From: Dehalococcoidia bacterium
GTDB lineage: Bacteria > Chloroflexota > Dehalococcoidia > UBA3495
Length of the DNA: 20,957 nucleotides
Direction of reading: 5' to 3'
Assembly (NCBI GenBank): GCA_030753265.1
Contig: JASMCQ010000085.1
Coordinates: 1 to 20,957 of the forward strand
This document shows positions 15,443 through 20,957 of the stretch, in pieces. The position numbers and the translations under genes are program-made. A model generated the notes under the pieces. The model saw nothing but the letters and a program-made list of their open reading frames with translations. It did no database searches and was not told the DNA's origin. Position 1 is the stretch's first letter; every line of letters begins with the position of its first letter.

Positions 15443-16819
15443 TCATGTAGCCAGGTCCGACCCTCTGGCACAGGTGTCGACGAAACGGCGGGCCAGCGAG
15501 GGGTCGCTCCCCAGGTGAATATGGACGTAGGAGGCCCACACGCTGCCAACTTGGAAACCGTCGGCCCGGTTGTCCTGGTCCACCACCCGGTAGACCGAAT
15601 GCTCGGGGTCCGGCGGCTGCTCCAGTGTTGACCAGTGAAACTCGTGGGCCCGCACCCGCTGCCCGCGCCGCATCAGCGGGCTGTCAGTGCGCGACTCGAC
15701 CTCCCGGTAGCCCAGGATCTGCCGCCGGCCGGACATAGCGGAGACGGCCGGGATTGCCCCCACCATCGGAAACCGGACGCCGTCCAGGCCGGAAAGGCTC
15801 CGGCCCAGGTACATGAGTCCGCCGCACTCAGCGTATACCGGCACGCCCCGGCCCACCGCGGCTTGGATAGCAGCGTGCATGGGCGCGTTCCCAGCAAGCT
15901 CGGCCGCGAACATCTCGGGGAATCCGCCGCCGATGTAGATGCCGCCGGCGCCGGTGGGCAGCTCGGCGTCTTCCATGGGGCTAAACGGCGCCAACTCGGC
16001 GCCCCATGCCTCCAGCAGGTCCAGCGAGTCCTGGTAGTAGAAGCTGAAGGCCTTGTCCTTGGCAATTGCGATGCGGGCCCGTTTCGGCTGGGGCGCCTCC
16101 GGGTACACCTGCATTGGGGCTGGCGGCGTTTTCGATGCGGCAGCGAGTTCCACGATACGGTCCAAGTCGAAGGTCTCTTCCACCTGGGCCACGAGCAGGT
16201 CGTACCATTGGCGGGCCACCGTGCCCTCCACCGCCGGTATCAGCCCCAGGTGGCGCTCCGGCTGAACCAACTCATCCCTTTGGGGCAGGTAGCCCAACAC
16301 CGGAAGGCCGGTGGTGGCCTCGATCTGAGGTCGGCAGAACTCCAGGTGCCGCGCCCCGCGGACACCGTTGAGGATAACCCCGGCGATGCGCAGGCCGGGA
16401 TCGAATTGCTGGTAGCCCAGCACCTCGGCGGCCACGCTGCGGGCGACCTTGCGGGCATCGGCCACCAGAATCACCGGGGCCGCCAGCAGTTTGGCCAGTT
16501 CGGCGGTCGAGCCTTCCTCGGATAGGCTGGCATGACCGTCAAACACCCCCATAACCCCCTCCACCACTGAGATGTGGCACCGGGCGCTGGCCCGCTGATA
16601 AAGCTCCAGGACCGTGGGGTGGGGCAGGAGCCAGGTATCCAGGTTGCGGCTGGGCACACCGCAGGCCGGCGCGTGGTAGGAAGGATCGATGTAGTCAGGC
16701 CCGGCCTTGAAGGGCTGCACTCGATAGCCACGGCGGGTCAGCGCCGCCATGATTCCGGTGGCTACCGTCGTCTTCCCTACGCCACTCCGCACTCCGGCGA
16801 TTACGATGGCAGGGGTCAA
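15443..16819 (-). CDS. cobB: Cobyrinate / hydrogenobyrinate a,c-diamide synthase (CbiA/CobB)
   Basis: Glutamine- and ATP-dependent amidation of the a and c carboxylates of (hydrogeno)cobyrinic acid. The 458 residues comprise an N-terminal dethiobiotin-synthetase-like ATPase with P-loop GVRSGVGKTT (9-18) and FKAGPDYIDPSYH, then VVEGVMGVFDG, then a C-terminal class I glutamine amidotransferase-like domain with GGIYIGGGFPE (292-302), nucleophile C332 in YAECGGLMYL, AHEFHWS, and YVHIHLGSDP (H433, H435). The anaerobic CbiA and aerobic CobB cannot be told apart here. The start is TTG at 16819, supported by GGAGA 7 bases upstream and by the P-loop being ten residues in. First gene after the cobalamin riboswitch, with a leader of about 500 bases. 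Confidence 0.95.
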   Translation of the reverse strand: MTPAIVIAGVRSGVGKTTVATGIMAALTRRGYRVQPFKAGPDYIDPSYHAPACGVPSRNLDTWLLPHPTVLELYQRASARCHISVVEGVMGVFDGHASLSEEGSTAELAKLLAAPVILVADARKVARSVAAEVLGYQQFDPGLRIAGVILNGVRGARHLEFCRPQIEATTGLPVLGYLPQRDELVQPERHLGLIPAVEGTVARQWYDLLVAQVEETFDLDRIVELAAASKTPPAPMQVYPEAPQPKRARIAIAKDKAFSFYYQDSLDLLEAWGAELAPFSPMEDAELPTGAGGIYIGGGFPEMFAAELAGNAPMHAAIQAAVGRGVPVYAECGGLMYLGRSLSGLDGVRFPMVGAIPAVSAMSGRRQILGYREVESRTDSPLMRRGQRVRAHEFHWSTLEQPPDPEHSVYRVVDQDNRADGFQVGSVWASYVHIHLGSDPSLARRFVDTCARGSDLAT

Positions 16820-17072
16820 AGCAAGGTCTCCATCTGCAGGCGATCAGCAGTCAGCAGTCAGCGATCAGCTACCGGCTGATGGCTGATGGCTGCGCTGCGC
16901 ATTGTTTCCGTTCCGTCCGTCTATTGTACGCCGCCAAGCCTTGCCCCACGCAACGTTGGACGGCCTGGGCAACTCTCCAAAACTGGGCCGAACATTTTCT
17001 CTCATTTGCTGATTGGCTTACGGCGGTCCCGCTCTCACTTCGATCGGGGCCGTCCCCGGTATGGCATGACAG
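16820..17072 (-). other. Long cobB leader downstream of the riboswitch terminator
   Basis: About 250 bases of 5' leader without a convincing gene. It contains an imperfect heptamer-based palindrome next to cobB (16841-16899). A TACAAT hexamer on the minus strand (16922-16927) has TTGCGT 19 bases upstream (16947-16952) and could be a weak second promoter that bypasses the riboswitch. A minus-strand open frame overlapping this stretch and the terminator (16869-17147) has no ribosome binding site or domain pattern. Confidence 0.4.
16841..16899. repeat. Imperfect palindrome of iterated 7-base units upstream of cobB
   Basis: The left half repeats TCAGCAG, TCAGCAG, TCAGCGA, TCAGC with a 7-base period. 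The right half repeats GCTGATG, GCTGATG, GCTGCGCTG, roughly the reverse complement. The two halves meet at ATCAGC-TACCG-GCTGAT, a perfect 6-base stem with a 5-base loop, and the stem continues with mismatches. It ends about 22 bases before the cobB start codon. Such CAGTCAG/CTGATGG palindromes look like dispersed intergenic repeats; folding near the ribosome binding site could affect cobB translation. Confidence 0.65.
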
Positions 17073-17097
17073 AAAAAGCCCGACTTCACAGCCGGGC
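17073..17097 (-). terminator. Intrinsic terminator in the riboswitch expression platform
   Basis: On the minus strand GCCCGGC (17091-17097), loop TGTGAA, GTCGGGC (17078-17084), then TTTTT (17073-17077). All 7 positions pair, one as G-T. It lies about 50 bases after the riboswitch B12 box and about 250 bases before cobB, as expected for transcriptional attenuation by B12. The bases just before it (TGCCTGGGC on the minus strand) can pair partly with GCCAGG of the B12 box, a possible antiterminator. Confidence 0.8.
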
Positions 17098-17145
17098 CCA
17101 GGCACATAACGACTCGTACCTCCGTCCGCGAAGTGTCTCAAGTCC

Positions 17146-17285
17146 ATCCTAAAGCAGGTTCCCTGGCTTCCGGCTTCAACGAGCTTCTCGCCGGTTACAG
17201 TGGCGGGACCGCGCCGGATTTACACCGGCTTCCCCTTTTTGGCCCCGATGAATCGGGGCACCTTCAGGCAATATTCAATTGTAGT
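17146..17285 (-). ncRNA. Cobalamin (adenosylcobalamin) riboswitch
   Basis: Reading the minus strand, the class hallmarks appear in order: AGGTGCCCCGATT...GGGGCC stem, AAAAAGGGGAAGCCGGTG (about 17223-17240), AAATCCGGCGCGG, the core CGGTCCCGCCACTGTAACCGG (17191-17211), a variable hairpin GCCGG-type arm, and the B12 box AGCCAGGGAACCTGC (17154-17168). This is the RF00174-type architecture that binds B12 and lowers expression downstream. A sigma70-like promoter lies just upstream and an intrinsic terminator 50 bases downstream, both on the minus strand, so it is expected to switch off cobB-cobO-cobT-cobS when B12 is plentiful. Exact ends are approximate. Confidence 0.95.
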
Positions 17286-17338
17286 GGGCCACGTTGTGAT
17301 TTCCCGTGTCCCAGTCGGCAGAGCAGGAATTGTCCGGT

Positions 17339-17367
17339 ATTGTATGCCGGACGGGTTGGGCCGTCAA
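17339..17367 (-). promoter_or_regulatory. Predicted sigma70 promoter of the cobalamin operon
   Basis: On the minus strand TTGACG (17362-17367) and TACAAT (17339-17344) are separated by exactly 17 bases; each hexamer matches 5 of 6 consensus positions. The expected start near 17332 gives a transcript that begins about 45 bases before the riboswitch. The -10 lies inside a dyad with arms GTCCGG/CCGGAC (17332-17352), which could be an operator or chance. Confidence 0.75.
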
Positions 17368-17375
17368 TGCACCCG

Positions 17376-17393
17376 GCCGGTTGAAACACCGGC
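17376..17393. other. Perfect stem-loop between the MBL gene and the cob promoter
   Basis: GCCGGT-TGAAAC-ACCGGC is a perfect 6-base stem with a 6-base loop, located 43 bases after the MBL stop codon and just upstream of the -35 box of the cob promoter. No T-tract follows on the minus strand, so it is at most a weak terminator isolating the two transcription units. Confidence 0.4.
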
Positions 17394-17435
17394 GCCGTGC
17401 CAGAATAGCCTCGCCAGGGCGTTGCCAATCGGCTG

Positions 17436-18269
17436 CTAGCCGGCATTCAGGGTGTAGGTAGCAACCTGCTCGCCAACCCGCTTCTCCTCCTTGAGCTTCG
17501 CCAGGTGAGTCCGCACGTTGCGGGCCGCCGCCTCCCGCAGGTTCCGGCGCAGGTTCCGGGGATAGATCGCGCGCACCAGGTCATCCACCGACTGGGCGCC
17601 GCCATCCAGGGCCGCCAGTATCTGGTCCTCCCGTTGCTGCCGGTGCTGAATGTACCACTGGACGCGCTGGGTGCCGTTGCGGATCACCGGGCCGTGGCCG
17701 GGGCAGATGATGTCCGGGCGCTGGCGGGCCATCAGTTCCAGCGTGGGCATGTACTGCTTGAGGTTGCGGACGGTGGCAGAAGAGTGCCCCAGGATGGTGT
17801 CTCCGCTGAATAAGACCCGATCGGCCCGGAGAAAGTATGACACATGGTCGTCCTCGTGGCCGGGGGTAAACAGCGCTCTGATGGAGGCGCCGCCGCCGAC
17901 GGGGATTTGCTCCCGGGACCGCAATTTCACCACTGAGCCCGATCCCAGGCGCTGAACAAGGCGGTCCTCCAGCTTGGGGTGGCACCTCACCGGGCAGTCC
18001 ATGGCCTCTTGCAGCCGGTCCAGGCCGCCTATGTGGTCGCCGTGGCTGTGGGTAATCAGGATTCCCGAAATGCGAGGCCGGCCAAGCTCGGCGTGGAATT
18101 CCAGGATCTGCTTGGTCCAGGAACGGTAGGGCTCCCCGGAGTCGATCATTACCATGTGCTGGCGAGGATCGCCGACGAAATAGATCTGGGTCCCGCCGGG
18201 GTGCATCGCACCGAAGGTATTCTGGTCTTCAACGATGTGGGTGCTGTAGACGTGCTCGGTAATCTGCAT
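17436..18269 (-). CDS. MBL-fold metallo-hydrolase with C-terminal winged-helix-like region (LACTB2/glyoxalase-II type)
   Basis: Metal-dependent hydrolase of 277 residues. Beta-lactamase-fold metal ligands are seen in THSHGDHIGG (HxHxDH), FTPGHEDDH, LFSGDTIL and ICPGHGPVI. The C-terminal 70 residues (QQREDQILAALDGGAQSVDD, then AARNVRTHLAKLKEEKRV) resemble the winged-helix tail of LACTB2-like proteins, which include RNases; the true substrate is unknown. I chose ATG at 18269 because GAGG lies 6 bases upstream and family similarity begins with MQITEHVYS; a TTG at 18332 would add 21 unlike residues. A good promoter lies about 90 bases upstream. Its stop is 69 bases from the cob operon -35 box; the two probably are separate transcripts. 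Confidence 0.88.
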   Translation of the reverse strand: MQITEHVYSTHIVEDQNTFGAMHPGGTQIYFVGDPRQHMVMIDSGEPYRSWTKQILEFHAELGRPRISGILITHSHGDHIGGLDRLQEAMDCPVRCHPKLEDRLVQRLGSGSVVKLRSREQIPVGGGASIRALFTPGHEDDHVSYFLRADRVLFSGDTILGHSSATVRNLKQYMPTLELMARQRPDIICPGHGPVIRNGTQRVQWYIQHRQQREDQILAALDGGAQSVDDLVRAIYPRNLRRNLREAAARNVRTHLAKLKEEKRVGEQVATYTLNAG

Positions 18270-18358
18270 ATGGAACCTCGGACCACCGGGCCGTCGACAT
18301 CCTCGGACCGGTGACAAGAATTGCGCCGGCAAATGGCGCCTATGTTCTGGCTACTGGG

Positions 18359-18387
18359 ATGTTAGACGGGGGTGCCGGTTCCGTCAA
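18359..18387 (-). promoter_or_regulatory. Predicted sigma70-type promoter of the MBL gene
   Basis: On the minus strand TTGACG (18382-18387) is followed by exactly 17 bases and TAACAT (18359-18364). The -35 is identical to that of the cob operon promoter; the -10 matches 4 of 6 consensus bases. It gives a leader of about 80 bases before the ATG at 18269. Confidence 0.55.
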
Positions 18388-18582
18388 TCCCCCGCGCCGT
18401 GGCGGCCCTGTTTAGCCTAGCTCCTGTTGGCGGGGATGGCGGGACACGCCCGAAAAGATTTAACGCCCAGCCGGGTTGCCACGGCCTTGGCGCATCGATA
18501 GAATTCCCTTTGCCAGGGAAGGTTCCCCCCACGAGGACAAGCGGTCGTCACAGAGCAGGGGGCACCGGCTCTAGGTGAACTC

Positions 18583-18603
18583 GGGGGATGCGAAGTCACC
18601 CCC
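18583..18603 (+). other. Stem-loop with T-rich tail in the enolase gene leader
   Basis: GGGGG (18583-18587) and CCCCC (18599-18603) frame an 11-base loop, and TCTCTTGTTTCTG follows. The stem is short and the tail is interrupted, so this is a weak terminator or attenuator candidate, 147 bases before the start codon at 18750. Confidence 0.3.
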
Positions 18604-18749
18604 TCTCTTGTTTCTGTCTGCGTAACGGGGGGAGGACTGTTCCTTCACTTTGGGCAGAGGGAAGGCCAGGATGGGGTTTGGCTAGGCGTCGAGACCACCT
18701 GGGAACGATACCAACTTGGCTGCGTCAGCAATCGGAAGGGAGAGATAAC

Positions 18750-19865
18750 ATGAAGATCACCAGAGTCGAGGTCTTTCCAGTAACTATCCCCTATCCCGAA
18801 GCCTACGTCATGGCCAGCAGCTCCACGGCGGCCCGGGATGAGGTTATCATCAAGGTACATACCGACCAGGGAATCGTGGGGCTGGGGGAGGCAGTGGCCC
18901 GCCACGAACGCGGCCAGACCCAGGAGGTGATGACCGTGGTCCTCACCAAATACTTCGCCCCCGCCCTCATCGGCGAAGACCCCTTGGACATCGAACGCAT
19001 CATCAACAAGCTGGGCGGTATGGACTGTCCCTGGCTCTCCACCCTTCACGCCGTGGACAACGCCCTCTACGACATCATGGGGAAGGCCTTTGGGGTGCCG
19101 GTGTACCAGCTTCTGGGCGGCGCCGCGAGGAAGAGCATCTCCCTCACCCGCAGCTTGCCCATCAAGTCACCCGGGGAGATGGCGGAGCGGGCGGTGGCCC
19201 TCAAGGAGCAAGGCTACCACACCCTCACCGTCAAGATAGGCTTCGACCCGGATGAGGATATGGAGCGCCTCATGGCGGTGAAAAGGGCCGTGGGGGACTG
19301 GCCGCCCCTGGAGGTGGACCCCAACGAAGGCTACACCGCCGACGTGGCCATCCAGACGCTGAAGCCCGTGCAAGACCTCATCACCTGTGTGGAGCAGCCG
19401 GTGTCCCGCTACGACTTCCTGGGAATGGCCAAGGTTGCCAACGCCCTGGATACCCCGGTGGCCGCCGATCAGATGCTCACCTCGGCCCGCCACGTGGCAT
19501 TGGCAGCCCACCTGGGGGCCGCCGACGTGATGTGCCTGAAACTTCCCGAGGTGGGAGGCATTGCCCTGAGCCGCAAGTTTCTGGAAGTGGCCCGGGCCTT
19601 CAACCTCCCGGTCACCATGGGCTCCGGGCACCCCCTGGGCGTGGGCACCGCCGCGCTTCATCACTTCGCCGCCGCCATGGAGTGGGTGCGCCCGCCCATC
19701 GGTTACGGCAGCCCGCTGGAGCGGTTCGCCAATGACATCGTCACTGAGCCCGCCCTGGTAAGGAACGGCGAAGTCACCGTGTCCGACAAGCCCGGCCTTG
19801 GCGTGGAACTGGACGAAGCTATGATGAAGAAATACGCCGTCAAGATCACCGTAGACCACGATTAG
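18750..19865 (+). CDS. Mandelate racemase/muconate lactonizing enzyme family protein (enolase superfamily)
   Basis: Mg-dependent enzyme that removes a proton alpha to a carboxylate; 371 residues, normal length. The capping domain is about 1-125 and the barrel follows. Metal ligands are D190 (EVDPNEG), E215 (CVEQPVS) and D240 (VAADQM). Likely acid/base lysines are K162 (LTVKIG) and K264 (CLKLPEVGG), which places it in the MLE/dipeptide-epimerase-like branch rather than the mandelate racemase branch, which uses histidine. The residue two before K162 is threonine instead of the usual first lysine of KxK. The reaction (racemase, epimerase, cycloisomerase or o-succinylbenzoate-like) cannot be assigned. 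ATG at 18750 has AGGGAGAG 7 bases upstream; a longer frame from 18588 is unlikely. Confidence 0.9.
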   Translation: MKITRVEVFPVTIPYPEAYVMASSSTAARDEVIIKVHTDQGIVGLGEAVARHERGQTQEVMTVVLTKYFAPALIGEDPLDIERIINKLGGMDCPWLSTLHAVDNALYDIMGKAFGVPVYQLLGGAARKSISLTRSLPIKSPGEMAERAVALKEQGYHTLTVKIGFDPDEDMERLMAVKRAVGDWPPLEVDPNEGYTADVAIQTLKPVQDLITCVEQPVSRYDFLGMAKVANALDTPVAADQMLTSARHVALAAHLGAADVMCLKLPEVGGIALSRKFLEVARAFNLPVTMGSGHPLGVGTAALHHFAAAMEWVRPPIGYGSPLERFANDIVTEPALVRNGEVTVSDKPGLGVELDEAMMKKYAVKITVDHD

Positions 19866-20147
19866 CCGTGGGCCGCCTCTAAAAACCGGCAGCAACCGGG
19901 ATGATGGCCATGGCGTGTGGTTCCCTCTACGTAAGGGGATCGACGAGGACCATAACCCTGGAAATTGCGCTCAGCCAAGGCCGGCCCCGGCCCTTCGACA
20001 AGCTTCCAAAATACTGCCGAAAATCGTCGCAGTTCCTTCTTTCCCGGTCACGCTCAGCGGTTCGACTGGCTCTTGGTTTTCGTGGAGAGTGCCGGGAAAG
20101 CCCTGACGGAAGAAGACCGGCAAGAGGGGAACCGGCGGGAGGATCGA
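19866..20147. other. Intergenic region between the enolase-superfamily and penicillin-acylase genes
   Basis: No gene is supported. It has a CCCTTCGACAAGCTT stretch (19991-20005) resembling a dispersed intergenic repeat seen in many environmental genomes, and 60 bases later CGCTCAGCGGTTCGAC. I see no terminator with a T-tract after the enolase-superfamily gene and no clear promoter for the acylase. Confidence 0.4.
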
Positions 20148-20957
20148 ATGATTACCCAGCGAGACCTGAAAGCGGCTTTGCCCCAACTGGACGGGGTGGT
20201 CCACCTCGAAGGGCTGGCGAGCCCAGTGGAGGTGTACCGGGACCGGTTCGGAATCCCCCACATCCGGGCTTCCTCAGAGCTGGATGCCTTTTTCGCCCAG
20301 GGTTATGTCACCGCCCAGGACCGGCTGTGGCAAATGGAGTACGACCGGAGGCGCGGGTCCGGCCGCTGGGCGGAAGCGGTTGGGGCCCCGGCCCTGGAGC
20401 AAGATAAACTCATGCGCCGCTTCCGCTTGGAAGCCTCCGCCCGCCTCGACTATCAGGCGGTGAGCGACCGTACCCGAGGTATCTTCGACGTCCACGCCCG
20501 AGGGGTCAACGCCTTCATCGCGGACGCGGAGGCCACGGCCCGTCTCCCCGTGGAATACCGGATCACCGGCCTGAAGCCGGAGCCCTGGCAACCCTGGGAC
20601 GGCCTTATCGTGTACAAGGTCCGGCACATCCTTATGGGCGTTTTCGAGTCCAAAGTGTGGCGGGCCCGCATGGTCAGCAAGCTGGGTCCGGAGCGGGCGG
20701 CAAGGTTGTTTCCCGGCTACGAGCCCGGCCAGTTGCTGATCCTTCCGCCGGGTGTCACCTACACCGGGCCGCTGGCCGACGGACTGGAGGAGCTGAGCCG
20801 AGGGGCCGCCGCCCTCAACGACCTTAACGAGATCGACGGCGGGAGCAACAGCTGGGTCCTATCCGGCACCCGCACGGCCTCCGGGAAGCCTCTCCTGGCC
20901 GGAGACTCCCACCGGGCGCTGGACACTCCAAACGTCTACTATCAAAACCATCTGGCC
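20148..20957 (+). CDS. Penicillin acylase family Ntn-hydrolase (5' part)
   Basis: First 270 codons of a penicillin/cephalosporin acylase-like amidase, open to the window edge. The family N-terminal block is clear: VEVYRDRFGIPHIRASSELD, then FFAQGYVTAQDRLWQMEYDRRRGSGR. The autoprocessing site is DGGSNSWVLSG, where S233 should become the N-terminal nucleophile of the beta chain after self-cleavage; GKPLLAGDSH follows as in other members. The start at ATG 20148 has GGAGG about 6 bases upstream and agrees with the family. No signal peptide is visible (MITQRDLKAALPQLDGVV), unlike the periplasmic penicillin G acylases, so it may act in the cytoplasm. Members cleave varied amides such as acyl-homoserine lactones and beta-lactam side chains; substrate not assignable. 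Confidence 0.92.
   Translation, partial: MITQRDLKAALPQLDGVVHLEGLASPVEVYRDRFGIPHIRASSELDAFFAQGYVTAQDRLWQMEYDRRRGSGRWAEAVGAPALEQDKLMRRFRLEASARLDYQAVSDRTRGIFDVHARGVNAFIADAEATARLPVEYRITGLKPEPWQPWDGLIVYKVRHILMGVFESKVWRARMVSKLGPERAARLFPGYEPGQLLILPPGVTYTGPLADGLEELSRGAAALNDLNEIDGGSNSWVLSGTRTASGKPLLAGDSHRALDTPNVYYQNHLA

Larger units (their letters stand above)
18270..18749. other. Divergent intergenic region between the MBL and enolase-superfamily genes
   Basis: No gene is supported. It contains the MBL promoter (18359-18387, minus strand) and, on the + strand, a GGGGG...CCCCC stem at 18583-18603 with an 11-base loop followed by a T-rich stretch (TCTCTTGTTTCTG). That could be an attenuator in the leader of the enolase-superfamily gene or a terminator of an unseen short RNA. 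The + strand frame from 18588 runs into the enolase gene, but its first 54 codons look non-coding (Arg/Trp-rich, no family match). The G/C-rich stretch 18520-18590 is able to form several short stems, but I recognise no known RNA class. Confidence 0.45.

Noticed and set aside
16869..17147. Minus-strand open frame of 92 codons between the riboswitch and cobB
   Set aside because: It spans the predicted terminator and the repeat palindrome, has no Shine-Dalgarno and no domain pattern; it is better explained as non-coding leader.
18588..18749. N-terminal extension of the enolase-superfamily protein from ATG 18588
   Set aside because: The 54 extra residues are unlike the family, and a strong AGGGAGAG site precedes the ATG at 18750.
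1..20957. tRNA, rRNA, CRISPR array, transposase or integrase genes
   Set aside because: I looked for T-arm motifs, regularly spaced repeats and recombinase motifs on both strands and found none that hold up.

Overview
The window is a GC-rich bacterial chromosome segment. Its gene content fits a free-living Chloroflexota lineage such as Dehalococcoidia or SAR202: a ComEA/ComEC uptake pair, an HtrA lipoprotein with a Thr/Pro-rich linker, a B12 riboswitch-controlled cobalamin operon, an enolase-superfamily enzyme and a penicillin-acylase homologue. No rRNA or other marker is present, so this placement is inference.

Left part (1-5463, + strand): the 3' end of comEA, then comEC (DNA uptake), rph (RNase PH) and a membrane-anchored HtrA-type serine protease with one PDZ domain. 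A perfect 30-bp palindrome (5515-5544) separates it from the convergent minus-strand pair that follows: a two-domain M16 zinc protease (5540-8200) translationally coupled to an upstream FMN-binding PPOX-type flavoprotein (8200-8775).

Centre (9184-17367, mostly - strand): cobalamin assembly. The main operon runs right to left. A sigma70-like promoter (17339-17367) is followed by a cobalamin riboswitch (about 17146-17285), an intrinsic terminator (17073-17097) and then cobB/cbiA, cobO, cobT and cobS. cobS appears to start at a CTG codon overlapping the cobT stop. A second minus-strand group is a small winged-helix regulator, cbiB and a CobD-type threonine-phosphate decarboxylase. A plus-strand EamA transporter sits between the two groups. 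Together the genes cover a,c-amidation, corrinoid adenosylation, aminopropanol-phosphate synthesis and attachment, DMB activation and final joining. The cobyric acid synthase (CobQ/CbiP) and the cobinamide kinase/guanylyltransferase (CobU/CobP) are absent from the window.

Right part: an MBL-fold hydrolase with a C-terminal winged-helix-like region (- strand, own promoter), a divergent MLE-type enolase-superfamily enzyme (+), and the first 270 codons of a penicillin-acylase family Ntn-hydrolase cut by the window edge. The intergenic regions hold dispersed palindromic repeats but no tRNA, rRNA, CRISPR array or transposase.
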